Source of the DNA: Crossiella sp. SN42
GTDB lineage: Bacteria > Actinomycetota > Actinomycetes > Mycobacteriales > Pseudonocardiaceae
Assembly: GCF_023897065.1 (NCBI RefSeq)
Contig: NZ_JAMHIV010000002.1
Location: forward strand, 1 to 64,000
Length of the DNA stretch: 64,000 nt
Direction of reading: 5' to 3'
Each line of letters begins with the position of its first letter. Within the stretch, counting starts at the first letter, position 1. The notes beneath the pieces were generated by a model that did no database searches, was not told where the DNA came from, and was given only the letters and a program-made list of their open reading frames with translations. Made by a program: the position numbers and the translations under genes. Of this stretch, positions 1 through 8,438 are shown in pieces.

Positions 1-70
1 TCCGGCGAGGACATTCTTTTGATCTTCGGGGTTAAAACCAAGAGCGAAGATCAAGAGCGTCCTCGCCGGA
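1..70. repeat. 70-bp imperfect inverted repeat (hairpin)
   Basis: The first 12 bases (TCCGGCGAGGAC) are exactly complementary to bases 59-70. Inner segments also pair: GATCTTCG near 21-28 with CGAAGATC near 46-53, leaving a small apical loop. The structure may be a terminator for a gene ending left of the window, or the edge of a small mobile element cut by the window. No gene is seen in 1-320. Confidence 0.6.
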
Positions 71-127
71 CGGGCAGGAATCAAAGCATGGGGGGAAAGT
101 CAAGGTCAAAGGCAGAGACGCAAGCGG

Positions 128-289
128 GTCTTGAGGTTCCCCATGCCCGTCAACCTTCCGAAATCGAACCACATCCCAGCGAGCAGCCGCCGTCACGTGG
201 CGTGGCCTTGGCGGCGGCGCCTGTGAGCGTCTGCTCGCTGGGATGTGGTGCGATGTCTCCAGGTTGACGGGCATGGGGAACCTCAAGAC
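128..289. repeat. 162-bp long imperfect palindrome, MITE-like
   Basis: Bases 128-156 and 261-289 form a perfect 29-bp inverted repeat. A second perfect 19-bp inverted repeat lies inside it (168-186 with 231-249), with an imperfectly paired GC-rich centre. The element has no convincing ORF and lies just past the 3' end of the glycosyltransferase gene (stop at 321), so as RNA it could act as a terminator. The arms are far longer than those of an ordinary terminator, so a miniature inverted-repeat element is the alternative. I see no clear target-site duplication. Confidence 0.65.
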
Positions 290-320
290 TTCGGACAGGT
301 TTTGAAAAGCCAGCCCGTCG

Positions 321-1823
321 CTAGCTCATGTGGCTGATCTCCGGCCAGAGGTCGTCCCAAGATCGCGTGACGTTCTCGCAGAGCCAGATCTTGCCGCCCT
401 GTTCGCGGTTCTTGATGCCCAGGTTGTTGCGGATCTCGGCTTCGTAGCGGAGGTTGGTGCAGGCTTTCTTCGCCCAGGCAGGGGGTTCTGGGCTCTTGGC
501 GGGCTGGATCAGGATGGCGTTCCGTGCTGTCGCCGGGGGGCGTTCCCAGGCCGCGTAGCCCCGGTATCCACTGTGGACGGTGGGGAGGCCCCTGGTGCGG
601 CCGTAGCGGTGCAGGGCGGCTGCCTCGCCGAAGTTTTCGGCGATGATGACGGTGGTGCCGCGTTGGGCTGGGGGGAGGGTGTCGTAGACCTTGGTCACGG
701 TGTCGGTGAGTTCCGGCCAGCCGAACTGTTCGGCGGACAGGCCGTTCATCTGGATCACCGGGATGCGGTCGAGCTGGCTTTCCGGGACCAGGGGCAGCGC
801 CAGGGGGAGGATGAACACCGCGGAGAGGACGCCGGCGGTGGTGGCCACGGCGGTTCTCGCGTTGCCCTTGGCTCGGGACAGCCAGCCGTCCACGGCCAGC
901 GCGCCTGCCGCGAGCAGAGCCGGGTAGCCGCCGAACAGGTACAGGGGGGAGCCGCCGCCGGCGATCAGGGCAACCGTGAGGATGAGGAAGGCCGCGCCCA
1001 GGAAGCGGAACTGCTGGGTGCGGAGCAGGCGGACCAGGCCGGCCAGCCAGAGTGGGGTGAGCAGGGGGCCGATGGCCAGGGCCTGCATGGCGAGGAAGAG
1101 GGCCGGGCCGCCTCGGTCGGTGTTGCCTTCGCTGAGGATCTTGGCCATTTCCAGTTGGGGCCAGCCGTTTTCGTACTGCCACAGCAGGTTGGGCAGCCAG
1201 ATCAGGACCGCCAGGGCTGCCCCGGCCCAGAGCCAGGGGGTGCGGAACAGGGAACGGGGGCCGGCGAGGAGCAGGGCCAGCAGGAGGGAGGCGACCACCG
1301 CGCCGATGAGGTACTTGTTGTGCAGGGCCACGCCCAGGATCGCGCCCGCGGCCAGCAGGAGTTTGGGGTTGCCGCCGCGGATCACCTTGACCAGCAGCCA
1401 GATCACCGCGGCGGTGAAGGTGATGTCGAAGGTGGTGGTGTGCAGCATGTGGCCGGGGATCAGGACCATGCCGGACAGCGCCGTGGCCAGGGCGGCCAGG
1501 GTTTGGGCGCGGTGGGTGCCGCCCAGCTCCCTGGCGGTGAGGGTGACGAACAGGACGGTCAGTCCTGCGGCCAGTGCGGCGGGGAAGCGCAGGGCCATCA
1601 TGGAGTCCGGGACCAGGAAGTCCATCAGGGCCGCGATCATCGGGGTGAAGCTGGGCTGGTCGGGGTAGCCCCAGGCCGGGTGCTGGCCCGCGACGATGAA
1701 GTACAGCTCATCGCGGTGGTAGCCGTAGCCGCCGCTGAAGGCGATCAGCGCCAGGGCGGTCACGGCGGGGATCGCCAGCGCCGCCCTGGACAGCGCCGGG
1801 CGCACCGAAGTCTCCTGCATCAT
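321..1823 (-). CDS. GT39-type membrane glycosyltransferase (ArnT/PMT-like)
   Basis: A 500-aa polytopic membrane protein. The first extracytoplasmic loop, just after the first membrane segment, carries HRDELYF followed by PDQPSFTP. This is typical of the ArnT/PMT-like GT39 family, which moves sugars from polyprenyl-phosphate donors to acceptors outside the membrane. About ten further hydrophobic segments follow, then a soluble C-terminal domain of roughly 130 residues ending in a Trp-rich tail. Start codons ATG at 1823 and 1820 are adjacent; neither has a strong ribosome binding site. It lies 70 bases after the ROK regulator on the same strand. Acceptor and donor cannot be told from the sequence. 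One copy of the dispersed palindrome (566-578) encodes VHSG here. Confidence 0.8.
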   Translation of the reverse strand: MMQETSVRPALSRAALAIPAVTALALIAFSGGYGYHRDELYFIVAGQHPAWGYPDQPSFTPMIAALMDFLVPDSMMALRFPAALAAGLTVLFVTLTARELGGTHRAQTLAALATALSGMVLIPGHMLHTTTFDITFTAAVIWLLVKVIRGGNPKLLLAAGAILGVALHNKYLIGAVVASLLLALLLAGPRSLFRTPWLWAGAALAVLIWLPNLLWQYENGWPQLEMAKILSEGNTDRGGPALFLAMQALAIGPLLTPLWLAGLVRLLRTQQFRFLGAAFLILTVALIAGGGSPLYLFGGYPALLAAGALAVDGWLSRAKGNARTAVATTAGVLSAVFILPLALPLVPESQLDRIPVIQMNGLSAEQFGWPELTDTVTKVYDTLPPAQRGTTVIIAENFGEAAALHRYGRTRGLPTVHSGYRGYAAWERPPATARNAILIQPAKSPEPPAWAKKACTNLRYEAEIRNNLGIKNREQGGKIWLCENVTRSWDDLWPEISHMS

Positions 1824-1893
1824 GGCGGGAAGCCTGCCGGGGCAAGGGTTTCCCGGCCATGGGTCTGCGTCCCTGGCCGGGGTGGTGCCAGGT

Positions 1894-3105
1894 CTACCGG
1901 TGCGGAGGGCTCAGCTTGTGCACGCCACCGGTGCGCAGGAAGCGGTTGACCAACAGGGTCGCCGCGCCCAGGGCGATGGCGTCCGGGCCGAGTTCGCACA
2001 GGGCGATCTGGGTGCCTTCGAACGGGTGGCGCAGGGCGTAGGCGCGGGCGGTGTCCCTGATCAGTGGGAGGGTGTGCTCGGCGAGCAGCAGGCCGGCCCA
2101 GCCGCCGAGCAGGATGCGTTCCGGGTTGAACAGGTTGACCAGGTTGGCGATGCCCGCGCCCAGGTACCGCGCGCTCTCCTCGATCAGGGCCTGGGCCTGG
2201 GGCGCGGGGTCGGCCAGGGCGGCGCGGAAGGCGGTGGCCTCGTCGGTCAGCGGGGTGCTGATGTTCATGGCGGCGCGGTGGCGGGCGACCACGGCCGCCG
2301 CGCCGGTGAAGGACTCCAGGCAGCCCCGGGAACCGCAGCGACACGGTGGGCCGTCCAGGGCGAGGGTGGTGTGGCCCCACTCCCCCGCGCTGCGCCGGGC
2401 GCCGCGGAAGGGGTTGCCCTCGGCGATCACGCCCGCGCCGACGCCGGAGCCGATCAGCGCGATCACCGCGTGCTTCGCGCCCCGGCCCGCGCCGAACCAC
2501 ATCTCCGCCTGGCCCATGGTGTTCGCGCCGTTGTCGATGTGCAGGGGCAGGTCGGTTCCCTTGCGCAGCAACGCTTCCAGCGGGACCTTGCGCCAGGCCG
2601 CGGTGTGCCCGTGCACCAGCAGCTCGCTGTCCTGCTGCACCACGCCCGGCACGCCGACCCCGACGCCGAGCACCCGGTCGGTGCACACCGTGTCCGCGGC
2701 CAGCACCTTCTCCAGGCCGGTCAGGATGTGCCCGATCACCAGGTCCCGGTCCTGGTTGTCCGGCTCGACGGGCAGCGTCTCCTCGGCCAGCACGGCCAGG
2801 GTCAGGTCGAAGGCCTTGACCCGCACCCAGGTCTCGGCCACCTCCACGCCGATCACCGTGGCGTGCCCCGGGTTCACCCGCAGCAGACCGCGCGGCCGGC
2901 CGCCGTCGGAGTCCACCGTGCCCGCCTCGACCAGCACCTGCTCGTCCACCAGCTGGCCCACCACGTTGCTCACCGAGGCCTGGCTCAGACCGGTGCGCGC
3001 GGCCAGCTCACGGCGGCTGAGCGGGCCCTCGAAGTACACCGCGCGCAGCACCATCGCCCGGTTGCCGCGGCGCAGGTCGTGCACCGTCTGACTGTTCTCG
3101 CGCAC
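1894..3105 (-). CDS. ROK family transcriptional repressor (NagC/XylR-like)
   Basis: The N-terminal winged helix-turn-helix (LSRRELAARTGLSQASVSN) is followed by a sugar-kinase-like ROK domain. The ROK zinc motif is intact (PCRCGSRGCLESF, about residue 230), as are the glycine-rich GSGVGAG segment and DNGANTM. Such proteins usually repress sugar-use genes and release DNA when a sugar ligand binds. I chose GTG at 3105 because GAAGGG sits six bases upstream. ATG at 3111 abuts that site and TTG at 3138 directly abuts a GGAGG, so both are less likely. It lies upstream of the GT39 gene on the same strand, but a functional link is only suggested by position. Confidence 0.85.
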   Translation of the reverse strand: MRENSQTVHDLRRGNRAMVLRAVYFEGPLSRRELAARTGLSQASVSNVVGQLVDEQVLVEAGTVDSDGGRPRGLLRVNPGHATVIGVEVAETWVRVKAFDLTLAVLAEETLPVEPDNQDRDLVIGHILTGLEKVLAADTVCTDRVLGVGVGVPGVVQQDSELLVHGHTAAWRKVPLEALLRKGTDLPLHIDNGANTMGQAEMWFGAGRGAKHAVIALIGSGVGAGVIAEGNPFRGARRSAGEWGHTTLALDGPPCRCGSRGCLESFTGAAAVVARHRAAMNISTPLTDEATAFRAALADPAPQAQALIEESARYLGAGIANLVNLFNPERILLGGWAGLLLAEHTLPLIRDTARAYALRHPFEGTQIALCELGPDAIALGAATLLVNRFLRTGGVHKLSPPHR

Positions 3106-3213
3106 CCGCATCCCTTCGCCGTCCTGACCGATTATCAACCTCCGAGTGCTTCCCCTTACCCGGCCGGGCTCTGCCCAGCCTTCCGCGCGGCCGGGATCAC
3201 CACCAAGGCCCTG

Positions 3214-3288
3214 GTGCTGGACTGGAACTGGAACTGGAACAAGTGGGCCGAGTGGGGCGCGCCGAACCAGCAGCGGAGCACCGCGTGA
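3214..3288 (+). CDS. possible Trp-rich micropeptide (24 aa)
   Basis: A short frame opens at GTG 3214 and reads VLDWNWNWNKWAEWGAPNQQ plus four residues before TGA. It has five Trp in 24 residues, encoded by a TGGAAC hexamer repeated three times (3223-3240). A weak AAGG lies five bases upstream of the GTG. It sits between the divergent ROK start and the 3' end of the GT1 gene. The regular WN repeat could be a small peptide, the tail of a decayed gene, or chance expansion of a hexamer. Support is weak. Confidence 0.2.
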   Translation: MLDWNWNWNKWAEWGAPNQQRSTA

Positions 3289-3337
3289 GCGCGCACCGGT
3301 GAGGTGGTAGGCCCGGGTCCGCGCGGGGAACCCTGGC

Positions 3338-4459
3338 CTACTTGACCAGCCCGGCCAGCTTCGTCACCAGCGTGGCCGGGGCGGGCATGCCTGCCATTTC
3401 CTTGCGCACGGCCAAAGAAGCCTCGGTCAGCGCCGGGTCGGTGAGCAGCCTGCGCAGCTCCGCGGTGCTGATGTCCTTGGCCGCCACCGCGGTGCCCGCG
3501 CCGCGCTTGGCGACCAGGCGGGCGTTGTGGTCGCGGTCGCCCGCGCCGGGGACCACCAGCTGCGGGATGCCGGCGGCCAGCGCCGCGGACACCGAACCCG
3601 CGCCGCCGTGGTGCACCAGCGCGGCGCAGTGCGCCAGCACGCTGGTCAGCGGGGCCCAGTCCAGGGTGCGCACGTTGGCGGGCAAGGACTCCCGGCGCAG
3701 CACCCGGCGGTCCGGGCGCAGCAGCACGATCTCGGCGTCCAGGCCCTCGGCGGCGTCCACCACCGCGCTCATCAGGCGGTTGCCGCCCGGGCCGCCGACG
3801 GTGCTGCGGCTGACCGCGATCCGCGGCCGCTCGGACTCCGCGGCCAGCCAGGCGGGCAGCTCGCCTTCGCCGCTGTAGGGCTCGTAGCGCATCGGCCAGC
3901 CGGGCTGCTCGCCGACCAGGCTGGGCGGCGCGGTGACGATCCGCGCGGCGGGCTCCGGCAGATCGTCGATCCCGTTGCGGCGCAACGGCTTGGTCAGCTT
4001 CTCCTTGGTCGCGGCGAGCAGTTCCAGGCCGTCGAAGAGCGAGTTCTCCACCAGCACCGCGGGCACCCCGGTCACCGCGGCGGCCAGCGCGCCCGCGATG
4101 GCCAGCGGCTCGTGCAGGATCAGGTCCGGCCGCCAGGAGCGGGCCAGCTCGACCGCGCCGTCCGCGAGCTCCTCGTTCACGTGCCCGAACAGCAGGGCCG
4201 CGCCCCTGGTGCCGGACTTGCCCGCGATCTCCGCCTTGGCGATCAGCGGGTGCCACAGCAGGGTCCGGCGCACGATCGGCTCGAACCGGAAGCCCGGCGC
4301 GAGGTCGCGCACCGGCAGGTCGGACTGGTCGGCCACGGCCAGCGCCTCGCCTGCGGTGGCCAGCAGGACCTGGTGACCGGCCTCGCGGATGGCGCGGGCG
4401 AGGGGAACCAGCGGCAGCAGGTGGCCCAGCATCGGAGCCGCGGTGATCATGACGCGCAC
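3338..4459 (-). CDS. GT1-family glycosyltransferase (macrolide/antibiotic type)
   Basis: A 373-aa GT-B fold enzyme. The N-terminus RVMITAAPMLGHLLPLVPLA is the usual acceptor-domain start of the MGT/UGT family. The C-terminal nucleotide-sugar site is clear: HHGGAGSVSAALAAGIPQL, followed by a GDRDHN segment in place of the more usual D-Q pair. Enzymes of this group move activated sugars onto small molecules such as macrolides, or serve in antibiotic resistance. No sugar-biosynthesis genes are nearby, so the acceptor is unknown and a link to the NRPS product 24 kb away cannot be claimed. The start is GTG at 4459; ATG at 4450 is possible. It is divergent from the DUF5313 gene. Confidence 0.85.
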   Translation of the reverse strand: MRVMITAAPMLGHLLPLVPLARAIREAGHQVLLATAGEALAVADQSDLPVRDLAPGFRFEPIVRRTLLWHPLIAKAEIAGKSGTRGAALLFGHVNEELADGAVELARSWRPDLILHEPLAIAGALAAAVTGVPAVLVENSLFDGLELLAATKEKLTKPLRRNGIDDLPEPAARIVTAPPSLVGEQPGWPMRYEPYSGEGELPAWLAAESERPRIAVSRSTVGGPGGNRLMSAVVDAAEGLDAEIVLLRPDRRVLRRESLPANVRTLDWAPLTSVLAHCAALVHHGGAGSVSAALAAGIPQLVVPGAGDRDHNARLVAKRGAGTAVAAKDISTAELRRLLTDPALTEASLAVRKEMAGMPAPATLVTKLAGLVK

Positions 4460-4511
4460 CCCGCCACGGTAGCGCGATCTCCAGAGAGGTTTGTCGATCA
4501 GCCGAACGACC

Positions 4512-4517
4512 TACTCT
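4512..4517 (+). promoter_or_regulatory. -10 element TACTCT of a leaderless promoter
   Basis: TACTCT fits TANNNT and ends six bases before the ATG at 4524. TTGTCG (4491-4496) lies 15 bases upstream as a possible -35. No ribosome binding site fits between, so the transcript probably begins at or next to the ATG. Confidence 0.45.
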
Positions 4518-4523
4518 GGATGC

Positions 4524-4886
4524 ATGGAGCGGCCGAACCCGGCCCGCTGGCTGGCCTACGCCTACGGCGCTCGCCTGCCGCAGCGGTACCGCGAGTGGGT
4601 GCTGCACGACGTGACCGCGCCGACCTGGCTGCTGCGGCACGTGGCCCGCACCCTGGCCCAAGCCGCGCCGCTGGTCTTCCTGCTGTTCCTGGTCTTCGAC
4701 CCGCTGCTGGGCTTCCCGCCTGCCATCGTGCTGCCCGCGCTGGGCATGGGGCTGCTGGTGAGCCTGTACTACTCGGCCTCCTTCGCACCGGAGAGCGCGG
4801 ACTACCGGGCGGCCAAGCACGGCTACCCGGAGGGCCACGCGACCCAGGTCAGGGCGGCTCGGCGACGGGAGCGCGGTTCGCGCTGA
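4524..4886 (+). CDS. DUF5313 membrane protein
   Basis: A 120-aa protein with the DUF5313 signature near its start: RPNPARWLAYAYGARLPQ, then YREWVLHDVTAPTW. Two hydrophobic segments lie in the middle (about residues 50-70 and 75-95) and the tail is basic (RAARRRERGSR). The family is confined to actinobacteria and has no assigned function. ATG at 4524 is chosen because the family homology starts there and a -10 box sits at leaderless distance upstream. It is divergent from the glycosyltransferase. Confidence 0.8.
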   Translation: MERPNPARWLAYAYGARLPQRYREWVLHDVTAPTWLLRHVARTLAQAAPLVFLLFLVFDPLLGFPPAIVLPALGMGLLVSLYYSASFAPESADYRAAKHGYPEGHATQVRAARRRERGSR

Positions 4887-5010
4887 CCAGGTCAATTGTT
4901 ACAGCCTGTGACACTTGTCATACGGGCTACGCGGACGCCTGCCGATGACCGACCATCGAGCCGCACTTCCTGGGATTTGAACGATTTCCCGTGACTGGGG
5001 GAACCACACC

Positions 5011-7044
5011 GTGACTCGCCACCGTGCGGGCAAGGCCGTCGGCCTGCTCGCCTTCACCACCGCCGCGGCGCTGCTGACCAGCCTGCCCGCGTACGGCCTC
5101 GCCGGCGGTACCGCCGCGGCGGAGGGCTCCTACGGCTTCGTCGCCAAGATCGACGTCGGCCCTGGCACCCGCAGCTGCAGCGGCGTGCTGATCGACCCGA
5201 ACTGGGTGCTGACCGTGAAGTCCTGCTTCCCGGAGAACGCCCAGGGCGGCAAGCCGGCCCAGCCGACCAAGGTCACCGTCGGCCGCGCCGTGCTCTCCGG
5301 CAGCACCGGCCAGGTGGTGGACGCGGTCAACCTGGTGCACCGCGCCGACCGCAACCTGAGCCTGGTCCGGCTGGCCACCGCGGTCACCGGCGTGGTGCCG
5401 GCCACCGTGGCCAAGACCGCGCCCGCCGCCGGGGACACCGTGCGCCTGGCCGGCTACGGCCGCACCGCCACCGAGTGGACCCCGGACCGGCTGCACACCG
5501 GCCCGGCCAAGGTCGAGTCGGCCGCCGCGACCACGCTCAGCGTGCTCGGCGAGGGCTCGGTCTCGGTCTGCCGCGGCGACTCCGGCGGCCCCGCCTTCCG
5601 CGAGACCGGCAGCCGCGCCGAGGTCATCGGCCTGCACGCGGCCTCCTGGCAGGGCGGCTGCATGGGTGAGACCGAGACCAGGCGCACCGTCACCGAGTCC
5701 AGGGTGGACAACCTGGACGGCTGGCTGGAAGCCCAGCTCATCGGCCTGACCGCGACCCCGCTGGCGCAGCACGGCAACCAGCTCAGCTGGCTGAACCCGC
5801 CCGCGCTGAACGCCACCGCCTACCGCGTCTACGGCGCGCAGACCGCGGACGTGCCGCTGGTCCCGGCGAACCTGCTGGGCACGGTCAGCGACGGCAGGTT
5901 CGCGCACACCGCGCTGCCGGCCAAGCAGACCTGGCACTACCGGGTGGTCCCGGTGACCGCCGCCGGTGACGGCCCGGTCTCCGCGGTCGCCTCGGCCACC
6001 GTGAAGACGCACACCATCAGCGACTTCAACGGCGACGGCCGCGACGACATCTCCGCGATCTACGACTACAGCAACGGCGACGCGGGCACGTTCAGCTTCG
6101 ACGGCACGGTCGCCGGCCCCACCGAGCCGGTCTCCAAGCACCGCACCGGTCCGAACAACTGGACCGTCTCCAGCGCCAAGTACCTCAACGGCGACTTCAA
6201 CGGCGACGGCTTCGCCGACTGGGGCGCCTTCTACAACTACGGCGGCGGCAACATCAAGTTCTGGGTCCGCTGGGGCTCGCCGACCGGGCTCAAGGACAGC
6301 ACCTCGCTGTGGGACTCCGCTGGCCAGTGGGACTGGAACCGGGCGCAGTTCGTGGCCGGTGACTTCAACGGCGACGGCCGCACCGACGTCACCGCCGCCT
6401 ACGGCTACGACAACGGCCGCACCGCGTTCTGGCTGTTCCGGGGCAACCCGACCGGGTTGGACGCGCCGGTGCAGACCTGGAACTCCGGTGACGGCAACTG
6501 GGAGCGCACCAGCAGCACCTTCATCGCCGGTGACTTCAACGGCGACGGCCGCGACGACCTGGCCGCGCTGTACAACTACGGCGGCTACGACGTCTCGCTG
6601 TTCACCGCCAACGGCACCGTCGACGGGCACACCGCCCCCGCGCAGCAGTGGCGGACCGGCCCCAACCAGTGGGACCCGGCCCGTTCCCGTTTGCTGGCAG
6701 GCGACTTTGACGGCGACGGGCGCACCGACGTCGCGGGCCTGTACGGCTACGCCGACGACCGGCTCGCGCTGTACGTGGCCAAGAGCACCCCGAACGGCAT
6801 CGGGCGGTTCGCGATGACCTGGGAGACCAGGCCGGGCGACTGGCACCTGCCCTCCAGCGTGTGGGTGGCCGGTGACTTCAACGGGGACGGCCGCTCGGAC
6901 CTCGGCGGCTTCTACAACTACGGCGGCGGCAGCATCAAGCTGTTCAACTTCCGCGGCCAGCCCGGCGGCGGCACCGACCGCGGCGCGGAGGCCTGGGACT
7001 CCCGCGGCGGCTGGTACTGGGAGCGGGCCTACTTCATCCCGTGA
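5011..7044 (+). CDS. secreted S1-type (pseudo)protease with FG-GAP/VCBS repeats
   Basis: Signal peptide (residues 1-30), a trypsin-fold domain (about 31-242), an FN3-like linker (about 243-335) and six FG-GAP/VCBS repeats with DFNGDG-type calcium loops (338 to the end). The serine motif CRGDSGGP is intact (Ser191). The usual AAHC motif reads VLTVKSC (66-72), so the catalytic His is replaced by Ser71, and the usual Asp position reads RNLSLVR with Asn115. Two of three catalytic residues therefore look lost, which suggests a binding rather than cleaving role or a non-classical mechanism. The FG-GAP part probably forms a propeller that binds a surface or carbohydrate. The GTG start follows a GGGGGA site. 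A strong terminator follows. Confidence 0.85.
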   Translation: MTRHRAGKAVGLLAFTTAAALLTSLPAYGLAGGTAAAEGSYGFVAKIDVGPGTRSCSGVLIDPNWVLTVKSCFPENAQGGKPAQPTKVTVGRAVLSGSTGQVVDAVNLVHRADRNLSLVRLATAVTGVVPATVAKTAPAAGDTVRLAGYGRTATEWTPDRLHTGPAKVESAAATTLSVLGEGSVSVCRGDSGGPAFRETGSRAEVIGLHAASWQGGCMGETETRRTVTESRVDNLDGWLEAQLIGLTATPLAQHGNQLSWLNPPALNATAYRVYGAQTADVPLVPANLLGTVSDGRFAHTALPAKQTWHYRVVPVTAAGDGPVSAVASATVKTHTISDFNGDGRDDISAIYDYSNGDAGTFSFDGTVAGPTEPVSKHRTGPNNWTVSSAKYLNGDFNGDGFADWGAFYNYGGGNIKFWVRWGSPTGLKDSTSLWDSAGQWDWNRAQFVAGDFNGDGRTDVTAAYGYDNGRTAFWLFRGNPTGLDAPVQTWNSGDGNWERTSSTFIAGDFNGDGRDDLAALYNYGGYDVSLFTANGTVDGHTAPAQQWRTGPNQWDPARSRLLAGDFDGDGRTDVAGLYGYADDRLALYVAKSTPNGIGRFAMTWETRPGDWHLPSSVWVAGDFNGDGRSDLGGFYNYGGGSIKLFNFRGQPGGGTDRGAEAWDSRGGWYWERAYFIP

Positions 7045-7060
7045 GGTAGCGCAACGGACA

Positions 7061-7092
7061 ACGCCCGGATCGGCTCAGGCCGGTCCGGGCGT
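7061..7092. terminator. bidirectional rho-independent-type terminator
   Basis: A 14-bp stem (ACGCCCGGATCGGC with GCCGGTCCGGGCGT, one G-T wobble) with a 4-base loop. It lies between the convergent S1/FG-GAP gene (stop at 7044) and the VKOR gene (stop at 7112). Confidence 0.75.
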
Positions 7093-7111
7093 TTCGCTGT
7101 GCGGGGCCTGC

Positions 7112-7729
7112 TCAGGCGAACAGGCTGGCGCCGAAGGCGGTGAAGACCAGCGCGGCGATCACCGCGAGCCAGGTGGCGGTCAGGATGCCGTGGTAGCCCA
7201 CCACGGCCCGGCCGCCGGCGCGCCCGCCGAAGTGGCCGCGCTCCAGGTTGTGCAGCGTGGTGTAGACGAAGACGGGGATGGTCACCGCCCAGACGACCAT
7301 GCAGTAGGGGCAGAGCACCCGGATGTCGTACAGGCTCTGCACCACCAGCCAGTGCACGAACACCAGGCCCAGCGTCGCCCCGGCTTGCAGGCCCAGCCAG
7401 AACCAGCGGCGGTAGGTCGCCCCGGCCAGCAGCCCGAAACCGATCGCGGTGACCACGCCGAACCCGCCGATGCCCAGCAGCGAGTTGGGGAAGCCGAACA
7501 CCGCGGCCTGCGGCGACTGCATCACCGTGCCGCAGCTGAGCGCGGCGTTGAAGGTGCAGGTGGGGATGTAGTTCGGGTTGAGCATCAGCTCGAACTTCTC
7601 CACCGTCAGCACGAACGCGGCCACCAGCCCGACCAGCCCGCCGACCGACAGCACCCAGGCCACGATCCGGTCCAGCCTGCGGTCCTCGACCCCGGCGTCA
7701 CCCTCGGCAACGACCTGCCTGCTCGTCAT
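7112..7729 (-). CDS. vitamin K epoxide reductase (VKOR) family protein
   Basis: A 205-aa membrane protein with at least four hydrophobic segments. It has both VKOR cysteine pairs: loop cysteines at 58 and 66 (CTFNAALSC) and the quinone-reducing CPYC motif at 140-143. Bacterial VKORs reoxidise DsbA-like thiol oxidases by passing electrons to quinone, so they support disulfide formation outside the membrane. That fits an actinomycete exporting cysteine-containing proteins, but no DsbA-like partner lies next to it. ATG at 7729 is preceded by GGAAG five bases upstream; longer upstream frames lack family homology. Confidence 0.9.
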   Translation of the reverse strand: MTSRQVVAEGDAGVEDRRLDRIVAWVLSVGGLVGLVAAFVLTVEKFELMLNPNYIPTCTFNAALSCGTVMQSPQAAVFGFPNSLLGIGGFGVVTAIGFGLLAGATYRRWFWLGLQAGATLGLVFVHWLVVQSLYDIRVLCPYCMVVWAVTIPVFVYTTLHNLERGHFGGRAGGRAVVGYHGILTATWLAVIAALVFTAFGASLFA

Positions 7730-7909
7730 AGCGCTTCCGATCCACTGCGGTTCCGGCCTGCCCACGGTAGGCGGTGCGCGGAGACCACGCACCGCCCCGT
7801 TCGATCCCAGCACCGCTGAGGTGACACCGGGGTGAAAACCGGCCGTTCAGTTATCAGTTCACCCGGCCGGGGCCAGGCCGTGTGGTCAAAGCCAGCGCAG
7901 GAGGGTGCC

Positions 7910-8380
7910 TCAGGGCCGCTGGCGCACGGCGCCGTCGGCCGCGACGATCACCCCGGCCTGCGGCTGGCCGCCGCCGCAGTGCGCGCCGGCCGGGAAGACC
8001 TCCTTCGGCGTGAGCTGGACCTCCTGCTCCACCAGCACCACGCCCGCGGCGTCGGTGAGCCGGACGCTGAGCCGCATCGGCGCCAGCTTCAGTCCCACCT
8101 GGTCGAGGAAGCCGTTCTTCGCCCCGGTGCGGACCAGTTGGGCCGAACAGGGTTGCTCCGGTTTCCCGCTCGGGCAGGTGGACGGCACGGCCGCGGTGGA
8201 CTCGCTCAGCACCACGTCCTTGCCGTCCAGCGTGGCCTTGGCGACCTTGGCGGCCAGCGGCGCCTCGATCTCCAGCCCGATACCCGCCCGGGCGGCCATG
8301 GCCGGACAGGCAAAACCGCCCGGACCACCGCAGCCGGTGAGCACGGCAAGCCCGGCCAGTGCGAGCAAGAACCTCCGCAT
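7910..8380 (-). CDS. small secreted lipoprotein of unknown function
   Basis: A 156-aa protein with a lipoprotein signal sequence. The lipobox LTGC puts the lipidated Cys at residue 17. Further cysteines at about 25, 72, 80 and near the C-terminus (AHCGGG) suggest disulfides in the mature domain. No family is recognised. The frame is open upstream but overlaps the 3' end of the amidohydrolase gene, and only the ATG at 8380 gives a signal peptide. It lies between two genes on the same strand: the amidohydrolase upstream and the VKOR downstream. Confidence 0.7.
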   Translation of the reverse strand: MRRFLLALAGLAVLTGCGGPGGFACPAMAARAGIGLEIEAPLAAKVAKATLDGKDVVLSESTAAVPSTCPSGKPEQPCSAQLVRTGAKNGFLDQVGLKLAPMRLSVRLTDAAGVVLVEQEVQLTPKEVFPAGAHCGGGQPQAGVIVAADGAVRQRP

Positions 8381-8438
8381 ACCGACCAGACGGTGTGCGC
8401 GGCTCACCTGGTTGCACCCCGCTCCACCCGGTTCCGGC

